A stretch of DNA of 45,506 bases from a virus. A program made the position numbers and the translations under genes. Under the pieces are notes generated by a model that was not told the origin of the DNA, made no database searches, and saw only the letters and a program-made list of their open reading frames with translations. The stretch spans positions 1 through 45,506 of IMG/VR virus record IMGVR_UViG_3300037104_000152; one strand, given 5' to 3'. Shown here one piece after another: positions 30,208 through 38,792 of this stretch; the first letter of the stretch is position 1, and the number at the start of each line of letters is the position of its first letter.

Positions 30208-31199
30208 CCGCGATCTCCTCGAAATTCAGCAATTGGGCTTGGAAGGCATCTGCAATTCCAGTCAGAACCCGCATTGTTCCGCCTCACTAGTTCCCCTGGT
30301 TCCGTAGTTATCGGAGGGTGTGCCCACTCTTGAACCGTTCCATCAAGTTTCTTGTGTGCTGGCCTTACTGGATGCATTGGGGAGCCTGCAACACACCTCC
30401 AAGTATATTTTGGGCATCCGGCGTCAACGTATCGGCTTTCCGCGTATTTAACTGTTAAAAGTTTTGTCTCTTGCCTAGCAAGAAACTTGGCTTTAGTGGC
30501 CGATACCCCATAGCTTGTTTGGATCTGTCCCACCAGGGAACCATAGCGATTTCCAGCCATATAGCTTTTTTCAATGCTCTTCCGCAGTTCTTTGATTTCA
30601 CTTTTAGCGAAGTCCTGGATGGTCAGCTTTAGGTTATTCTCCCACTCTTTGGATATTTTGTCCTTTTGCCACTTCGTGAGCTTTGGTTGAATGGAGATGT
30701 TCTTGACGTTCTCGCGGAAATCGGTGTCCACCTTGAAAATGGTCTTGTCGAGCAAATCTCCAAGACGAATGTTTGCCGCCAACTGGCTAGGAACCACTTG
30801 GCTTAATTGTGCGTCTATGGCATCAATCTTCCTTTGAAATCGGTTCTGGGTAGCTTGGATTATCTGCTGGATAGGTATGGGCATGTCATTCAACGGAATC
30901 TTGAAAGCGGATTCCATCTTGCTCCACTTTGCCGAAAACTTCTTGAGGGCTCGTGTGGTTCGGGCGTCGAACTTACCTGAGAATACCCCTCGGTTAAAAG
31001 TGATCTTCCCGGTCTGTAGGGCTTCCCAGAGGGCTTGCTCATCCCCTAATGCGTTTGAAAGCGTGCTGGCTGGCTCTTGTAGGATTTTCATCAGCGGCAG
31101 GTAAAGGCGTCTCTTGAATTCGGCTTTGATGCGTAATTCAATTTCATCCATGTAGTCCGTGGGAGCGACAACGGGTTTTAGATGGATGAAATTAGGCAT
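30204..31199 (-). CDS. Minor head protein (Mu F-like)
   Basis: 331 residues from ATG 31199 (MPNFIHLKPVVAPTDYMDEI), overlapping the end of the previous gene by 8 bases. The helical first two-thirds precede a Mu-F signature: FLARQETKLLTVKYAESRYV, TWRCVAGSPMHPVRPAHKKL and DWNCRCLPSPI. Such proteins sit beside the portal and take part in head assembly or DNA ejection. Confidence 0.86.
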   Translation of the reverse strand: MPNFIHLKPVVAPTDYMDEIELRIKAEFKRRLYLPLMKILQEPASTLSNALGDEQALWEALQTGKITFNRGVFSGKFDARTTRALKKFSAKWSKMESAFKIPLNDMPIPIQQIIQATQNRFQRKIDAIDAQLSQVVPSQLAANIRLGDLLDKTIFKVDTDFRENVKNISIQPKLTKWQKDKISKEWENNLKLTIQDFAKSEIKELRKSIEKSYMAGNRYGSLVGQIQTSYGVSATKAKFLARQETKLLTVKYAESRYVDAGCPKYTWRCVAGSPMHPVRPAHKKLDGTVQEWAHPPITTEPGELVRRNNAGSDWNCRCLPSPIAEFRGDRG

Positions 31200-31623
31200 G
31201 AACTTCTTTCTTCGGCCTTCCAGGACGTCGGGCAGGCTGAACAGGGGGCAATTGGACAACCGGAGGCGGAATAACAGGTTGAGAAATAACGGGTACTGAC
31301 ATTTCCCCAGGCTTCAATACTTTTGGGCTTTTCATCGGTTCAGAGGTTTCCCCAATCATCATGGAGTCTGTGGTCTGTACTTCCCCGCGCTGTCTACGCA
31401 ACCATTCCTTTTGATCGGCTTCTCGTTTGACTTCCGCTTCTTTTTGAGCAGCTTTCAGCTTTTCGTATTCTTCAAGCTTGTTGTAAATCGTTCTCGGGGA
31501 AACCCCCAGAGATCGAGCGGTAACCTCTTTGTCCCCCAGGTAATGTTCCAGCCGGTGGAGAATGACAATCCTTTCGATGTCCTCTAGGTGCATCTCGGAA
31601 TAATCGTAGATGGGCTCAATCAC
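31192..31623 (-). CDS. Fis-type HTH protein with proline-rich tail
   Basis: 143 residues from GTG 31623, overlapping the portal stop as GTGA and behind GGGGGGATG. Residues about 13-54 (LEDIERIVILHRLEHYLGDK, then EVTARSLGVSPRTIYNKLEE) are a Fis/NtrC-C-terminal-type helix-turn-helix. A Lys/Glu helix and a Pro-rich tail ending PARRPGRPKKE follow; the latter resembles an AT-hook. DNA binding is a safe guess. Why it lies between portal and Mu-F genes is unclear: virion DNA organiser, late regulator or packaging accessory are options. Confidence 0.75.
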   Translation of the reverse strand: MIEPIYDYSEMHLEDIERIVILHRLEHYLGDKEVTARSLGVSPRTIYNKLEEYEKLKAAQKEAEVKREADQKEWLRRQRGEVQTTDSMMIGETSEPMKSPKVLKPGEMSVPVISQPVIPPPVVQLPPVQPARRPGRPKKEVHA

Positions 31624-33800
31624 TTTTCATCCCCCCCGTTTCTTTTGTACCACCACATGACAAACGGCCACTTGATTATCCCGAAGGCCGACTGGCTGGC
31701 TTCCTTTGCCTTCTCCCACAGCGGCCCGTTCTCCGCGTGGTTAATGGCTTCCGTCAATTCCTCGGTAGTGAACTTAGAATCCCCTCCGTCTTTTTCGTAT
31801 TCGTCCCTTATGCCATCCAAACCATCTGCGCCGTACATTGCATTTTTTAAATATTTCCCAGTTCTTACCATTCTTAAATTTTCTTCGGCCATTTCCAAAG
31901 TTTCCAAATCAAATATTTCCCCTTGAGAAATATTAATTACATCATTTCCGTCTTTCCATTTTGGGATTTTATGGCTTCCTATTTGTTGGGATATTGTTTT
32001 ATGGTCTTGATCAGCTGCATCCCAAAAATAAATGTTACCATCCGGATCAATCGCATATCTCAATGATTTTTCTTGAGATCGTCTTAACATTGAAACAATG
32101 TCCTCATGAGATGGATTTCGTTCTGTTTCGATATTATCCGAAAGTCCACCTCCGCCTCTTCCATATTCAGAAGGTTTAAATTTGATTGTTTCAGTTGACT
32201 TTATCTTTTTCCCACCGCTCCCACTAGTAAATTCTCCATCTTTGTCCCTTGGATGATCCGCTTCTCTGAATTCTCCATTTATCAATTTTCTTAACCATTT
32301 CCCAAAAGAATTCTTGGCTTGCTTGGGCTCTGGTGAATCAAGAGCGCTTTTCTTCCCCTCGGCAGGCTTTGCGGGCTCTTCCCCAGGTTCGGGTTCTTCC
32401 TTGAGTTCGTCGGGATTCAACCGAGCGTCTTCGGTATCCAAAGGCTTTCCTAGAAGATTGTCGTGATTGCAGCGTTCCCGGAATTCCAAATCTGTGATCT
32501 TGTTGGATGTGGCGGCAGCCAGCAATCGGGTAAATTTTGAATCCTTGACCTTTTCCTCCCCTTCGGCTGACAGCACGCGAAGAGGCTTGAGCCCTATTTC
32601 AAGGTCATCCGGTACAAACCCGAAAAGCTGCTGACACCTGATAGACGTGATAATCAAAAGCGGGTGTTTGATCTTTCCACGGATTTCCGATTCCACCATC
32701 CCGTTATAAACTTCGATATCATCTTCCCCAGAATTGAACCCAGCCGCTGAAATCCCGAAAAGCTTGGTTATCGGCATCCGCATGTCCGAGGCTATTTGAA
32801 TTCGGAACTGGGCCATCATTTCAGCGATACCCGCGAAAGAAAGCTGCTTGTGGTCAAAGTCGTCTTCGGCATCCATGACCAGAGCGTTTTGGAAATTCTT
32901 GATCTGGTTGCTAAGGGTCACACGGGCGCGGACGTTGGCTTGACCAACTGGGGTTAGAAGAGAATTCACAAGGTTCTTGATCTTGTAGACATCCACCTTG
33001 AATTCGTCGAGGACTTCAAAAGCTAGGTTGTTGCTTTTTAGGAACTGGTTTATTCCGCGAACGAGGATTTCAAGCTCGCTTAGGCCCCATCCCCTTAAAC
33101 GCGGACGGATAAACGAGGGAGGATCAATTCCAATCAACGGCATCACCCGGGACTTGTGGACAGATACGCTGTAGTACCGATACCATTCCACATTTTCAAT
33201 CGCGATTGAGGGATCGTATTGCTCGGGAGTCTGTGTATTCTGCATATCCCAGAAAAGTTCCCACAGGTCGGCTGCCTTAAACTCCACCGGTGTATCAGGA
33301 CGAATGGCATCCATGTCCAATTCTGATTGAGGGTCTTGATCCGTAAGGACAACCACGCCTCCTCCACCAAACCCACGACACTTCGAGATCGCTCTACCGG
33401 CAACCCAGATATCCTTTTTCAACTCCATGAACCGTAAAAGCTGCTTGATCTGCTTTTCGTCAAGTTGTTCGGTCTTTACTTCGATTCCGCCACGGAGTCC
33501 ATCGGAGACAGGAACGTCGCAAATGGTACGGACAAGCCCGATCTCAGAAATGAGTTGAGAAATCAATTGTCGATTGTTTGAAACGAGGTACCAACGAAGG
33601 TTGGCGAAAAGGGTATCCCATTGTGAAAGCTCTTGGGTGTTGGTGCCGCCTACCATGTTCGGAAGACCCATTGGATTGAATGGGATTAAGGGGTCTGTAT
33701 TTTTTAAGGTTTCATCTTCGGTTAGGGGAATAATTCGCTCATTGGTCACGAGGCTTACTGGCTGGCCGTCAGGCCCTAACAAAACTCCGGGTTGATTCAT
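31620..33800 (-). CDS. Portal protein (DUF1073-type) with long C-terminal extension
   Basis: 726 residues from ATG 33800, behind GAAAGGGAGAAA and ten bases after the terminase stop. Residues about 55-450 match DUF1073 portals (VRTICDVPVSDGLRGGIEVK, RLRGWGLSELEILVRGINQF, PITKLFGISAAGFNSGEDDI). After an acidic Pro/Glu linker a motif FREADHPRDKDGEFTSGSGG (about 523) opens a roughly 200-residue extension (RYAIDPDGNIYFWDAADQDH, GEIFDLETLEMAEENLRM). DUF1073 portals are normally near 450-500 residues, so the extension is an added domain of unknown role. Confidence 0.85.
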   Translation of the reverse strand: MNQPGVLLGPDGQPVSLVTNERIIPLTEDETLKNTDPLIPFNPMGLPNMVGGTNTQELSQWDTLFANLRWYLVSNNRQLISQLISEIGLVRTICDVPVSDGLRGGIEVKTEQLDEKQIKQLLRFMELKKDIWVAGRAISKCRGFGGGGVVVLTDQDPQSELDMDAIRPDTPVEFKAADLWELFWDMQNTQTPEQYDPSIAIENVEWYRYYSVSVHKSRVMPLIGIDPPSFIRPRLRGWGLSELEILVRGINQFLKSNNLAFEVLDEFKVDVYKIKNLVNSLLTPVGQANVRARVTLSNQIKNFQNALVMDAEDDFDHKQLSFAGIAEMMAQFRIQIASDMRMPITKLFGISAAGFNSGEDDIEVYNGMVESEIRGKIKHPLLIITSIRCQQLFGFVPDDLEIGLKPLRVLSAEGEEKVKDSKFTRLLAAATSNKITDLEFRERCNHDNLLGKPLDTEDARLNPDELKEEPEPGEEPAKPAEGKKSALDSPEPKQAKNSFGKWLRKLINGEFREADHPRDKDGEFTSGSGGKKIKSTETIKFKPSEYGRGGGGLSDNIETERNPSHEDIVSMLRRSQEKSLRYAIDPDGNIYFWDAADQDHKTISQQIGSHKIPKWKDGNDVINISQGEIFDLETLEMAEENLRMVRTGKYLKNAMYGADGLDGIRDEYEKDGGDSKFTTEELTEAINHAENGPLWEKAKEASQSAFGIIKWPFVMWWYKRNGGDEK

Positions 33801-33810
33801 TTTCTCCCTT

Positions 33811-35223
33811 TCAACCGATCCCAAACGCGGCCGCAAGCCCTGCGTTCACATCCACCATTGAAACCCCGCCGCCGTTCAATTCATTGAAAATCAGTGAAGC
33901 ACCGTCCACAATATCATCATGCGCGTATTCTTTTGGGTCTTCCGAGAAATTTTCAAACTCTCGAAACAGTTCATCGTTCCATGCGGCTCTTAGGACTTTA
34001 ACATTCCCATACTCGCATTGTCTAGAAAATGGTTTAGCCCGGAGTGCCTTTTTGTCGGAGACGGTTTCAACCCTCACATCAAAACCTGAAAGAAGTTTCA
34101 TGAAATCATCGGCTTCTTTGACCCCCGCGCTTCCAGGGTCTTGATACCCCCGAATTTTAACACTTATGCCGTCATGCTGCGCAACAGTTTTAATCAGCCG
34201 TTCCACTTTACCAGGTGATCCCCGAGCGGACTTTAAATCCGCTATGCAGTAAGTCCCGTCTGGGTAAGAGTACATTTTCACTCCCCTCGTCCAATCTGGA
34301 TCTGGATTTGAATGGCTTTCCTCGGTTGCCGCCCTGTCCCATCCACGACCAACGTCTTTCCAGCCTCCGGGGATAGCATCCACCAAGGGGAACCACTCAC
34401 GTTTGAAGAAATCTCCCGCGCTGGCACGAATGTTCCAATTCCCCTCTTTGAGCCGCATACGGTCAACATTGGACAAAGCCAAGAGATTCCCGAGATAAGA
34501 TGGGTCTTTTTTCATCAAGATTTTATTGTCTTCCAGCTTGGCAGGAATGAAAGTAACGCTTTTGGGGGATATCTCGGGGCCGGTTCCAAACTTCTTTAAA
34601 AGCTCTTCCTTGGTGTTTGCCCAAATCAGCTCGTTATTTTGCCGGATAAACCAGCGCAGTTTCCCACATCTTTCTTTGATCGGGAATCCTTCCGGGCCTA
34701 TCCACCAATCAATAAACCGCCTCACCCATGAATCGGGATCAGGATTGCATGTGGCTCGAATATAACCTGGTACCCCCGACATAGACCGATTCCGAGAGAG
34801 CATGTACCAAAACTGGGTTTCGCTGAAATGGCAAAGTTCATCAAACCCGATAAAAGGAATCTGGCTACCCTGCCATTCATAAACAGTTTTGTCATATTCC
34901 AGATGGGCAAATTTAACCCGGGCGCCCGAAGGGAAAACCCATTCCAAAGCCGCTTCCCTCGGCCTTCCACCAACCTGGATGTAAAGCTCCATGCTCTCAT
35001 CCCAAAGGCCGCCCTCGTTTCGGATCTGTGTGGTATTCCTTCGAAAAATGACTCCACCAAAACGAGGGTTTTCAAAGTGGTAAAGGGGTTCGAGAAGAAG
35101 ACCAAAAGACTTTCCTCCACCGGCTGCACCACCAAATATAGCGATATGAGCGGAAGTAGCAAGAAATTTAGACTGGGGGCCTGGCTGTGGGCCTAAGAAT
35201 GTCTTTGGTGGGCCTTCATTCAT
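33811..35223 (-). CDS. terL: Terminase large subunit
   Basis: 470 residues. The ATPase motor has Walker A GGAAGGGKS (31-39), Walker B IPFIGFDEL with Asp128/Glu129 and coupling motif RATCNPD (156-162). The RNase H-like nuclease shows Asp296 in GRGWDRAAT, Asp362 in YQDPG and the HDDIVDGAS acidic group (435-443). All catalytic parts are intact. It overlaps the small subunit gene by 8 bases and precedes the portal, the classical packaging order. Confidence 0.95.
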   Translation of the reverse strand: MNEGPPKTFLGPQPGPQSKFLATSAHIAIFGGAAGGGKSFGLLLEPLYHFENPRFGGVIFRRNTTQIRNEGGLWDESMELYIQVGGRPREAALEWVFPSGARVKFAHLEYDKTVYEWQGSQIPFIGFDELCHFSETQFWYMLSRNRSMSGVPGYIRATCNPDPDSWVRRFIDWWIGPEGFPIKERCGKLRWFIRQNNELIWANTKEELLKKFGTGPEISPKSVTFIPAKLEDNKILMKKDPSYLGNLLALSNVDRMRLKEGNWNIRASAGDFFKREWFPLVDAIPGGWKDVGRGWDRAATEESHSNPDPDWTRGVKMYSYPDGTYCIADLKSARGSPGKVERLIKTVAQHDGISVKIRGYQDPGSAGVKEADDFMKLLSGFDVRVETVSDKKALRAKPFSRQCEYGNVKVLRAAWNDELFREFENFSEDPKEYAHDDIVDGASLIFNELNGGGVSMVDVNAGLAAAFGIG

Positions 35224-35668
35224 CAGTTTCTTTGGCGGGAAGCTGAATAATCACTTGCGGCATGAGCGCGGGGCCTGTGTGCTCCACAGTGCCTTTAAAT
35301 TCGATCTTGTCAGCCAATCCGAGTAGGTTGTCCCTTTGACGAATAGCTTGGACAGCCGCAGAGTAGTTCTTGTCCGATAAGGCTTTTTCGTGAATTTCAT
35401 TAAGCTGGATTTCAGAACGACCTATCAGAACGTCTTTTCTTTCCATTGCAATCTTCGCCACTTCGGTCTTGGCTGCATTGAAGTCATCGTAAGCGGCTCT
35501 TTGCTTGATCCCAAATTCCTGCATTTGAAGCTTGATGATTTCAGCATTTCTTAAACCCTTTGCCCAATTCTTGATAATAGTCTCGGTTCGGGCACGCCTC
35601 ACAGGATCAAGCGTTTTTAAATGGATTTTCTTCTTTTTCTTCCGAGGCTTGTTATTGGTTGCATTCAT
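35216..35668 (-). CDS. terS: Terminase small subunit
   Basis: 150 residues. A basic start (KPRKKKKKIHLK), a helix-turn-helix-like helical region (TETIIKNWAKGLRNAEIIKL, EFGIKQRAAYDDFNAAKTEV) and an oligomerisation region, as in DNA-recognition subunits of packaging motors. It is followed by terL with an 8-base overlap. No strong ribosome site precedes ATG 35668 (AGGAAATTCATTAAATC). Confidence 0.85.
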   Translation of the reverse strand: MNATNNKPRKKKKKIHLKTLDPVRRARTETIIKNWAKGLRNAEIIKLQMQEFGIKQRAAYDDFNAAKTEVAKIAMERKDVLIGRSEIQLNEIHEKALSDKNYSAAVQAIRQRDNLLGLADKIEFKGTVEHTGPALMPQVIIQLPAKETDE

Positions 35669-35717
35669 GATTTAATGAATTTCCTATCAGGAATACGAAT
35701 TCTACTGGTTCTTCGAT

Positions 35718-35732
35718 TGTATAGCAAAAGGA
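35718..35732 (-). promoter_or_regulatory. Possible late promoter, extended -10
   Basis: Minus-strand TGCTATACA with -10 TATACA at 35718-35723 and a TG extension. The -35 side (TTTGCA region) is weak. It would start transcription at about 35710, 40 bases before the terminase small subunit gene. Confidence 0.5.
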
Positions 35733-35749
35733 TTAAGTTTGCAAATTTT

Positions 35750-35911
35750 TCAAAAGATTATTTTATCGTATTCGTTGCCCCGTCCAGCCTCGAAGGTTTT
35801 CAATTGATAACCATTCCAAACGTTTCGGCCATCCATAGTTGTTATCCCAGCCCTTTGAAAGCCTTCGTACTTCCTCGCTAAGTTTTGCCAAGTGGCACCT
35901 CGATATGTCAT
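35750..35911 (-). CDS. Small hypothetical protein upstream of terminase
   Basis: 53 residues (MTYRGATWQNLARKYEGFQR, then AGITTMDGRNVWNGYQLKTF) from ATG 35911 behind GGTAGGGC. Amino-acid composition is protein-like. It lies between two promoter candidates in the gap between the early and late blocks. Not recognised. The rest of 35669-36015 holds promoters only. Confidence 0.5.
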   Translation of the reverse strand: MTYRGATWQNLARKYEGFQRAGITTMDGRNVWNGYQLKTFEAGRGNEYDKIIF

Positions 35912-35953
35912 TTGCCCTACCATTACGGCAGACAGTGGCACGTAATGACTTTG

Positions 35954-35982
35954 ATAATACAATATAATTAATCAAAATGTAA
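35954..35982 (-). promoter_or_regulatory. Leftward late promoter
   Basis: Minus strand TTACAT (35977-35982) and TATTAT (35954-35959) with a 17-base AT-rich spacer. The best promoter between the early gene block and the terminase genes. Confidence 0.6.
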
Positions 35983-36015
35983 GGTAGTGGACTGGTACCA
36001 TTGGGTCTTGGGCAC

Positions 36016-36438
36016 TCACTTTCCCCCCTCCTTCTCTGCGGCGGCAGCAAAGGCAGCGCGGAAGGAATTTCCACCCCATTGGTGTGGCATATAGGCCGTC
36101 GCATACTCCCTAAAACCTACCCAATAATTAGGTACCGTTGGATTAGAATACGTTGAGTTGTAAATCACAAACGGGCCGATATTTGGCCACCGCCGCCTTG
36201 CCTCCGCAAGCGCTTCTTCCGGCGTGTAGTCCCTCTCCTCTTGTCCCTGCCCGGACGCTGAAAAGCGACCCGCTTCAAAGACGAGATTCAATCGCTCGGC
36301 CTCAAGTTCGGCTTCAATAGCGTCCTTGTAGCACATCTCAAATTTAGGCCCGGTTAATAAATGGGGCTGACTAATGGGCGCACCATCCCAATCCCGAATC
36401 ACCTCGTACGGCCCCTTCACTTCGCTCTCACTTGGCAT
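36016..36438 (-). CDS. Hypothetical early protein
   Basis: 140 residues from ATG 36438 behind AGGAGCCACCC. Segments VKGPYEVIRDWDGAPISQPH, YTPEEALAEARRRWPNIGPF and GGNSFRAAFAAAAEKEG suggest an alpha/beta accessory protein. Last gene of the early run before the late promoters. Confidence 0.7.
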   Translation of the reverse strand: MPSESEVKGPYEVIRDWDGAPISQPHLLTGPKFEMCYKDAIEAELEAERLNLVFEAGRFSASGQGQEERDYTPEEALAEARRRWPNIGPFVIYNSTYSNPTVPNYWVGFREYATAYMPHQWGGNSFRAAFAAAAEKEGGK

Positions 36439-36537
36439 GGGTGGCTCCTTTCTAAGCAACGATCAAACCTTATACGACTAATCTCTCTGTTTCCTCATCT
36501 CTCCTAAGTGCATCTCGCGAGGAAATTTAACCTGATA

Positions 36538-36553
36538 ACATCCAGCTGGATGT
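36538..36553. promoter_or_regulatory. 16-base perfect palindrome
   Basis: ACATCCAG-CTGGATGT, in a 132-base gap between early genes. Could be a protein-binding site or short hairpin. It does not match the 5.2 kb operators. Confidence 0.35.
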
Positions 36554-36570
36554 GTGGCTCCATAATTTAT

Positions 36571-36729
36571 TTACTCCCCAAGTTCGCTTTTCAAGCGAGC
36601 AATTTGAGCCTTTATCTCTCGTTTGGTTTGTTTGGCCCTTAGCGAAGCTAATTCCAATTTTAAAACTTTCATTTCCTCGTCGCTAGGGGTTGGCTCTTGT
36701 CCGGCTCCATCTTCATAAATTGTAGGCAT
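36571..36729 (-). CDS. Small coiled-coil protein
   Basis: 52 residues, acidic start (MPTIYEDGAGQEPTPSDEEM) and a Leu/Lys coiled coil (KVLKLELASLRAKQTKREIK). Starts one base after the upstream stop, behind GGAGGATG. No function recognised. Confidence 0.65.
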   Translation of the reverse strand: MPTIYEDGAGQEPTPSDEEMKVLKLELASLRAKQTKREIKAQIARLKSELGE

Positions 36730-36730
36730 C

Positions 36731-36922
36731 TCAACATCCTCCGTTATCTAAAATGTGTCCAAGATCGCACTTGGGGCACCGATCATCCGGCTTTTCAACG
36801 TGTTCCATGCGGTCATAGACCTTCTCAATTTCATCTCTATACCACTTTATGTTTCGGCACTTATTGTTCACGGTCTGGTAAAGCTTCTCGATTGACTTTT
36901 TAGCCCTATCCATCCAACCCAT
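36731..36922 (-). CDS. Small protein with C-terminal zinc-knuckle
   Basis: 63 residues, helical start and a tail RCPKCDLGHILDNGGC with three Cys. ATG 36922 behind AGGAGGGG. Unknown. Confidence 0.65.
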   Translation of the reverse strand: MGWMDRAKKSIEKLYQTVNNKCRNIKWYRDEIEKVYDRMEHVEKPDDRCPKCDLGHILDNGGC

Positions 36923-36930
36923 AACCCCTC

Positions 36931-37128
36931 CTATTTGTTCACTTTGTTGTGTAAAGCAACTTCAAAAGCCTCTTCCCATGAATCGCCTTGCCCGAAAACC
37001 CCAAACATAGCCCATTCCCCAACCTGGTATGATTTTAATTTAGAGCCGGTATTGCCGCCCGAAAATTTTGCGTAACCGGTTTTGGGCCATTGTTTTAAAT
37101 ATTTTTCAAGCGCTTCTTCGTTAGTCAT
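36931..37128 (-). CDS. Small hypothetical protein
   Basis: 65 residues (MTNEEALEKYLKQWPKTGYA, GEWAMFGVFGQGDSWEEAFE). ATGA overlap with the upstream stop; GGGAGGA behind it. Looks like a small phage accessory protein. Confidence 0.65.
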   Translation of the reverse strand: MTNEEALEKYLKQWPKTGYAKFSGGNTGSKLKSYQVGEWAMFGVFGQGDSWEEAFEVALHNKVNK

Positions 37129-37610
37129 CCATTCCTCCCGTTAAGTGCGTCTTGGACTTCGGGCGACAAGTCCTCAAAGTAAAGCATTCCGCCATCATTG
37201 AACATCTCACCGGGACCTAGCTTGCCCACCTCGTCTTTCGGTCCCCACTTCCTTACTGGGGCCACTGGCTTACAATTACACCGTTGTCCATTCGCTATTA
37301 ACATCGACTCTGTGGCATCAGAGTCATCACCCGCATACTTCTTTCCGCAAGTTGGACACTTTTCGGCCACTGGTTCGGGCTTTGAGGTCAGGAGGGCTTC
37401 CTTGGCGGCACCCACCAACCCTATCTGTCCAGGTGTCGGCTCCCCTCCGTCAACCACTCCGATTCCTTTGCAAGTAGTACATGGCTGCTTTCCTACTGGA
37501 TACCTCGTAACATATCCACTTCTCTTGCAATCAGGACACGGCTTAGCTCGCTTGGCGAACTTTAAAATGTTTTCAGTTCCATCGTCTAACGGCTTTTCAG
37601 GTGCGGTCAT
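37125..37610 (-). CDS. Zinc-finger protein with duplicated C-terminal cassette
   Basis: 161 residues. CPDC (34-37), CTTC (53-56), CPTCGKK and CNCK make several Cys pairs of DnaJ zinc-finger style. The last about 45 residues (APVRKWGPKDEVGKLGPGEM, NDGGMLYFEDLSPEVQDALN) are encoded by DNA identical to part of the 37794-38792 gene. Function unknown. Confidence 0.7.
   Translation of the reverse strand: MTAPEKPLDDGTENILKFAKRAKPCPDCKRSGYVTRYPVGKQPCTTCKGIGVVDGGEPTPGQIGLVGAAKEALLTSKPEPVAEKCPTCGKKYAGDDSDATESMLIANGQRCNCKPVAPVRKWGPKDEVGKLGPGEMFNDGGMLYFEDLSPEVQDALNGRNG
37132..37267. repeat. 136-base direct repeat, copy 1
   Basis: Identical by eye to 37801-37936 (offset 669). Covers the C-terminal coding end of the 37125 gene plus the upstream ribosome-site region of the next. 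A third, diverged copy begins near 38795. Confidence 0.85.
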
Positions 37611-37797
37611 GGCGTTCCTTTTCCCTTGCGTCCGTCTCTAGCTTAATAAAACTAAGGATTGTTCGTGTGCAGTCGTCGCAAAATTCAAACTGAGTTTTCT
37701 TTACTGGCCCAAAGTATTGCTCAAAGTCGGTAAAAATTCCGGTAAATTTTTCAACCTTTTTATTACAAGCATCACAGGTCAAAGTTTCGGTTTTCAT
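37597..37797 (-). CDS. Small zinc-ribbon protein
   Basis: 66 residues with CDACNKK near the start and CDDC in the middle, a four-Cys zinc ribbon. ATG 37797 behind GGAGGAAGG, ATGA-type overlap with the preceding gene and 14-base overlap with the next. Confidence 0.65.
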   Translation of the reverse strand: MKTETLTCDACNKKVEKFTGIFTDFEQYFGPVKKTQFEFCDDCTRTILSFIKLETDAREKERHDRT

Positions 37798-38792
37798 GCC
37801 TTCCTCCCGTTAAGTGCGTCTTGGACTTCGGGCGACAAGTCCTCAAAGTAAAGCATTCCGCCATCATTGAACATCTCACCGGGACCTAGCTTGCCCACCT
37901 CGTCTTTCGGTCCCCACTTCCTTACTGGGGCCACTGTGATGCACAATTCTTGTAAGCCTTCCGGCATCCCGCAAACTGAACATTCCCGATAATCCAACCC
38001 ACGCGAGTCTTGCCGAATCTTATCGAATTTATGCTCAGGTTGGGCCACTGGTTCGGGCTTTGAGGTCAGGAGGGCTTGAATTAGTTTCATTTCGTCCGTG
38101 GCTATTTCAAGCGGGGTTGCCCATCGTCCCTCTTCTAAAGTTAATCCGTCTCTGTTTTTAGCACCGTCACCCTTGTAGTTATAAACTGTCTTATCGTTGG
38201 CCTTCACGCAATCAAACGCTTTCAGTGCTGATTCCAGCGCCTTCCTGTAAACTTCCACCTCCTTGGCTGAACTTGCTTGGCCTTGGGCGAAAATCTTATT
38301 AGCTTGATCTCGCTTTTGTTTTGCCACGTTTTCTCGTGAGGCTGGAAACCAACCAAGATCACAAGGCATTTTTCCAAGGTAGGTGTCGCTTGAGCAACAA
38401 ACAGTAAACCCAATACTTCTGTCACCAACACACGAGTACGGCCCCTCGCTAGGCGTTGGTTGGGCGCTATCTGGCTTTGAATACTCCAATCCTTCGGGCA
38501 GATCGCACTTAGAGCAAACCCGATAGGTGAATCCCTGGCTGTCCCATTGTTTTTTATCAAACTTGTGGTCGGTTGGCTTTAGGCACTTTTCGGGAGCGCT
38601 TACCGGGGGTTGGGGTTCAACGATACCTTGGAAATAACACTCGGGCGGTATCCGGTCAAAGCTCCCGTCTCCCTCTGGTTCGTACTCGTCTCGGTGAATA
38701 AAGTCGTTTCGGTGTTTACCGCACTTCTGGCAAACCTCGCTCTTGCTGGATGGCTCTGTCATGGCTTTATGTTGCTCTTTAGTAAGGCTCAT
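37794..38792 (-). CDS. Composite Cys-rich protein built of repeated cassettes
   Basis: 332 residues. The N-terminus has CQKCGKH and a second zinc pair (RVCSKCDLPEGLEY), a similar pair occurs again near the end (RECSVCGMPEGLQE), and the middle carries the VEVYRKALESALKAFDCVKA to LLTSKPEPVA cassette also found in the next gene. The final cassette is identical in DNA to the end of the 37125 gene. It appears to have grown by internal recombination. Unknown function. Confidence 0.65.
   Translation of the reverse strand: MSLTKEQHKAMTEPSSKSEVCQKCGKHRNDFIHRDEYEPEGDGSFDRIPPECYFQGIVEPQPPVSAPEKCLKPTDHKFDKKQWDSQGFTYRVCSKCDLPEGLEYSKPDSAQPTPSEGPYSCVGDRSIGFTVCCSSDTYLGKMPCDLGWFPASRENVAKQKRDQANKIFAQGQASSAKEVEVYRKALESALKAFDCVKANDKTVYNYKGDGAKNRDGLTLEEGRWATPLEIATDEMKLIQALLTSKPEPVAQPEHKFDKIRQDSRGLDYRECSVCGMPEGLQELCITVAPVRKWGPKDEVGKLGPGEMFNDGGMLYFEDLSPEVQDALNGRKA
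37801..37936. repeat. 136-base direct repeat, copy 2
   Basis: Partner of 37132-37267, no difference seen. Such identity points to a recent duplication or ongoing gene conversion. Confidence 0.85.
38042..38258. repeat. 217-base direct repeat, copy 1
   Basis: Matches 38923-39139 (offset 881) with two differences noticed (CAAGCGGGGTTGCC versus CCAGCGGGGTCGCC). Encodes the VEVYRKALES-to-SKPEPVA cassette. Confidence 0.85.
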
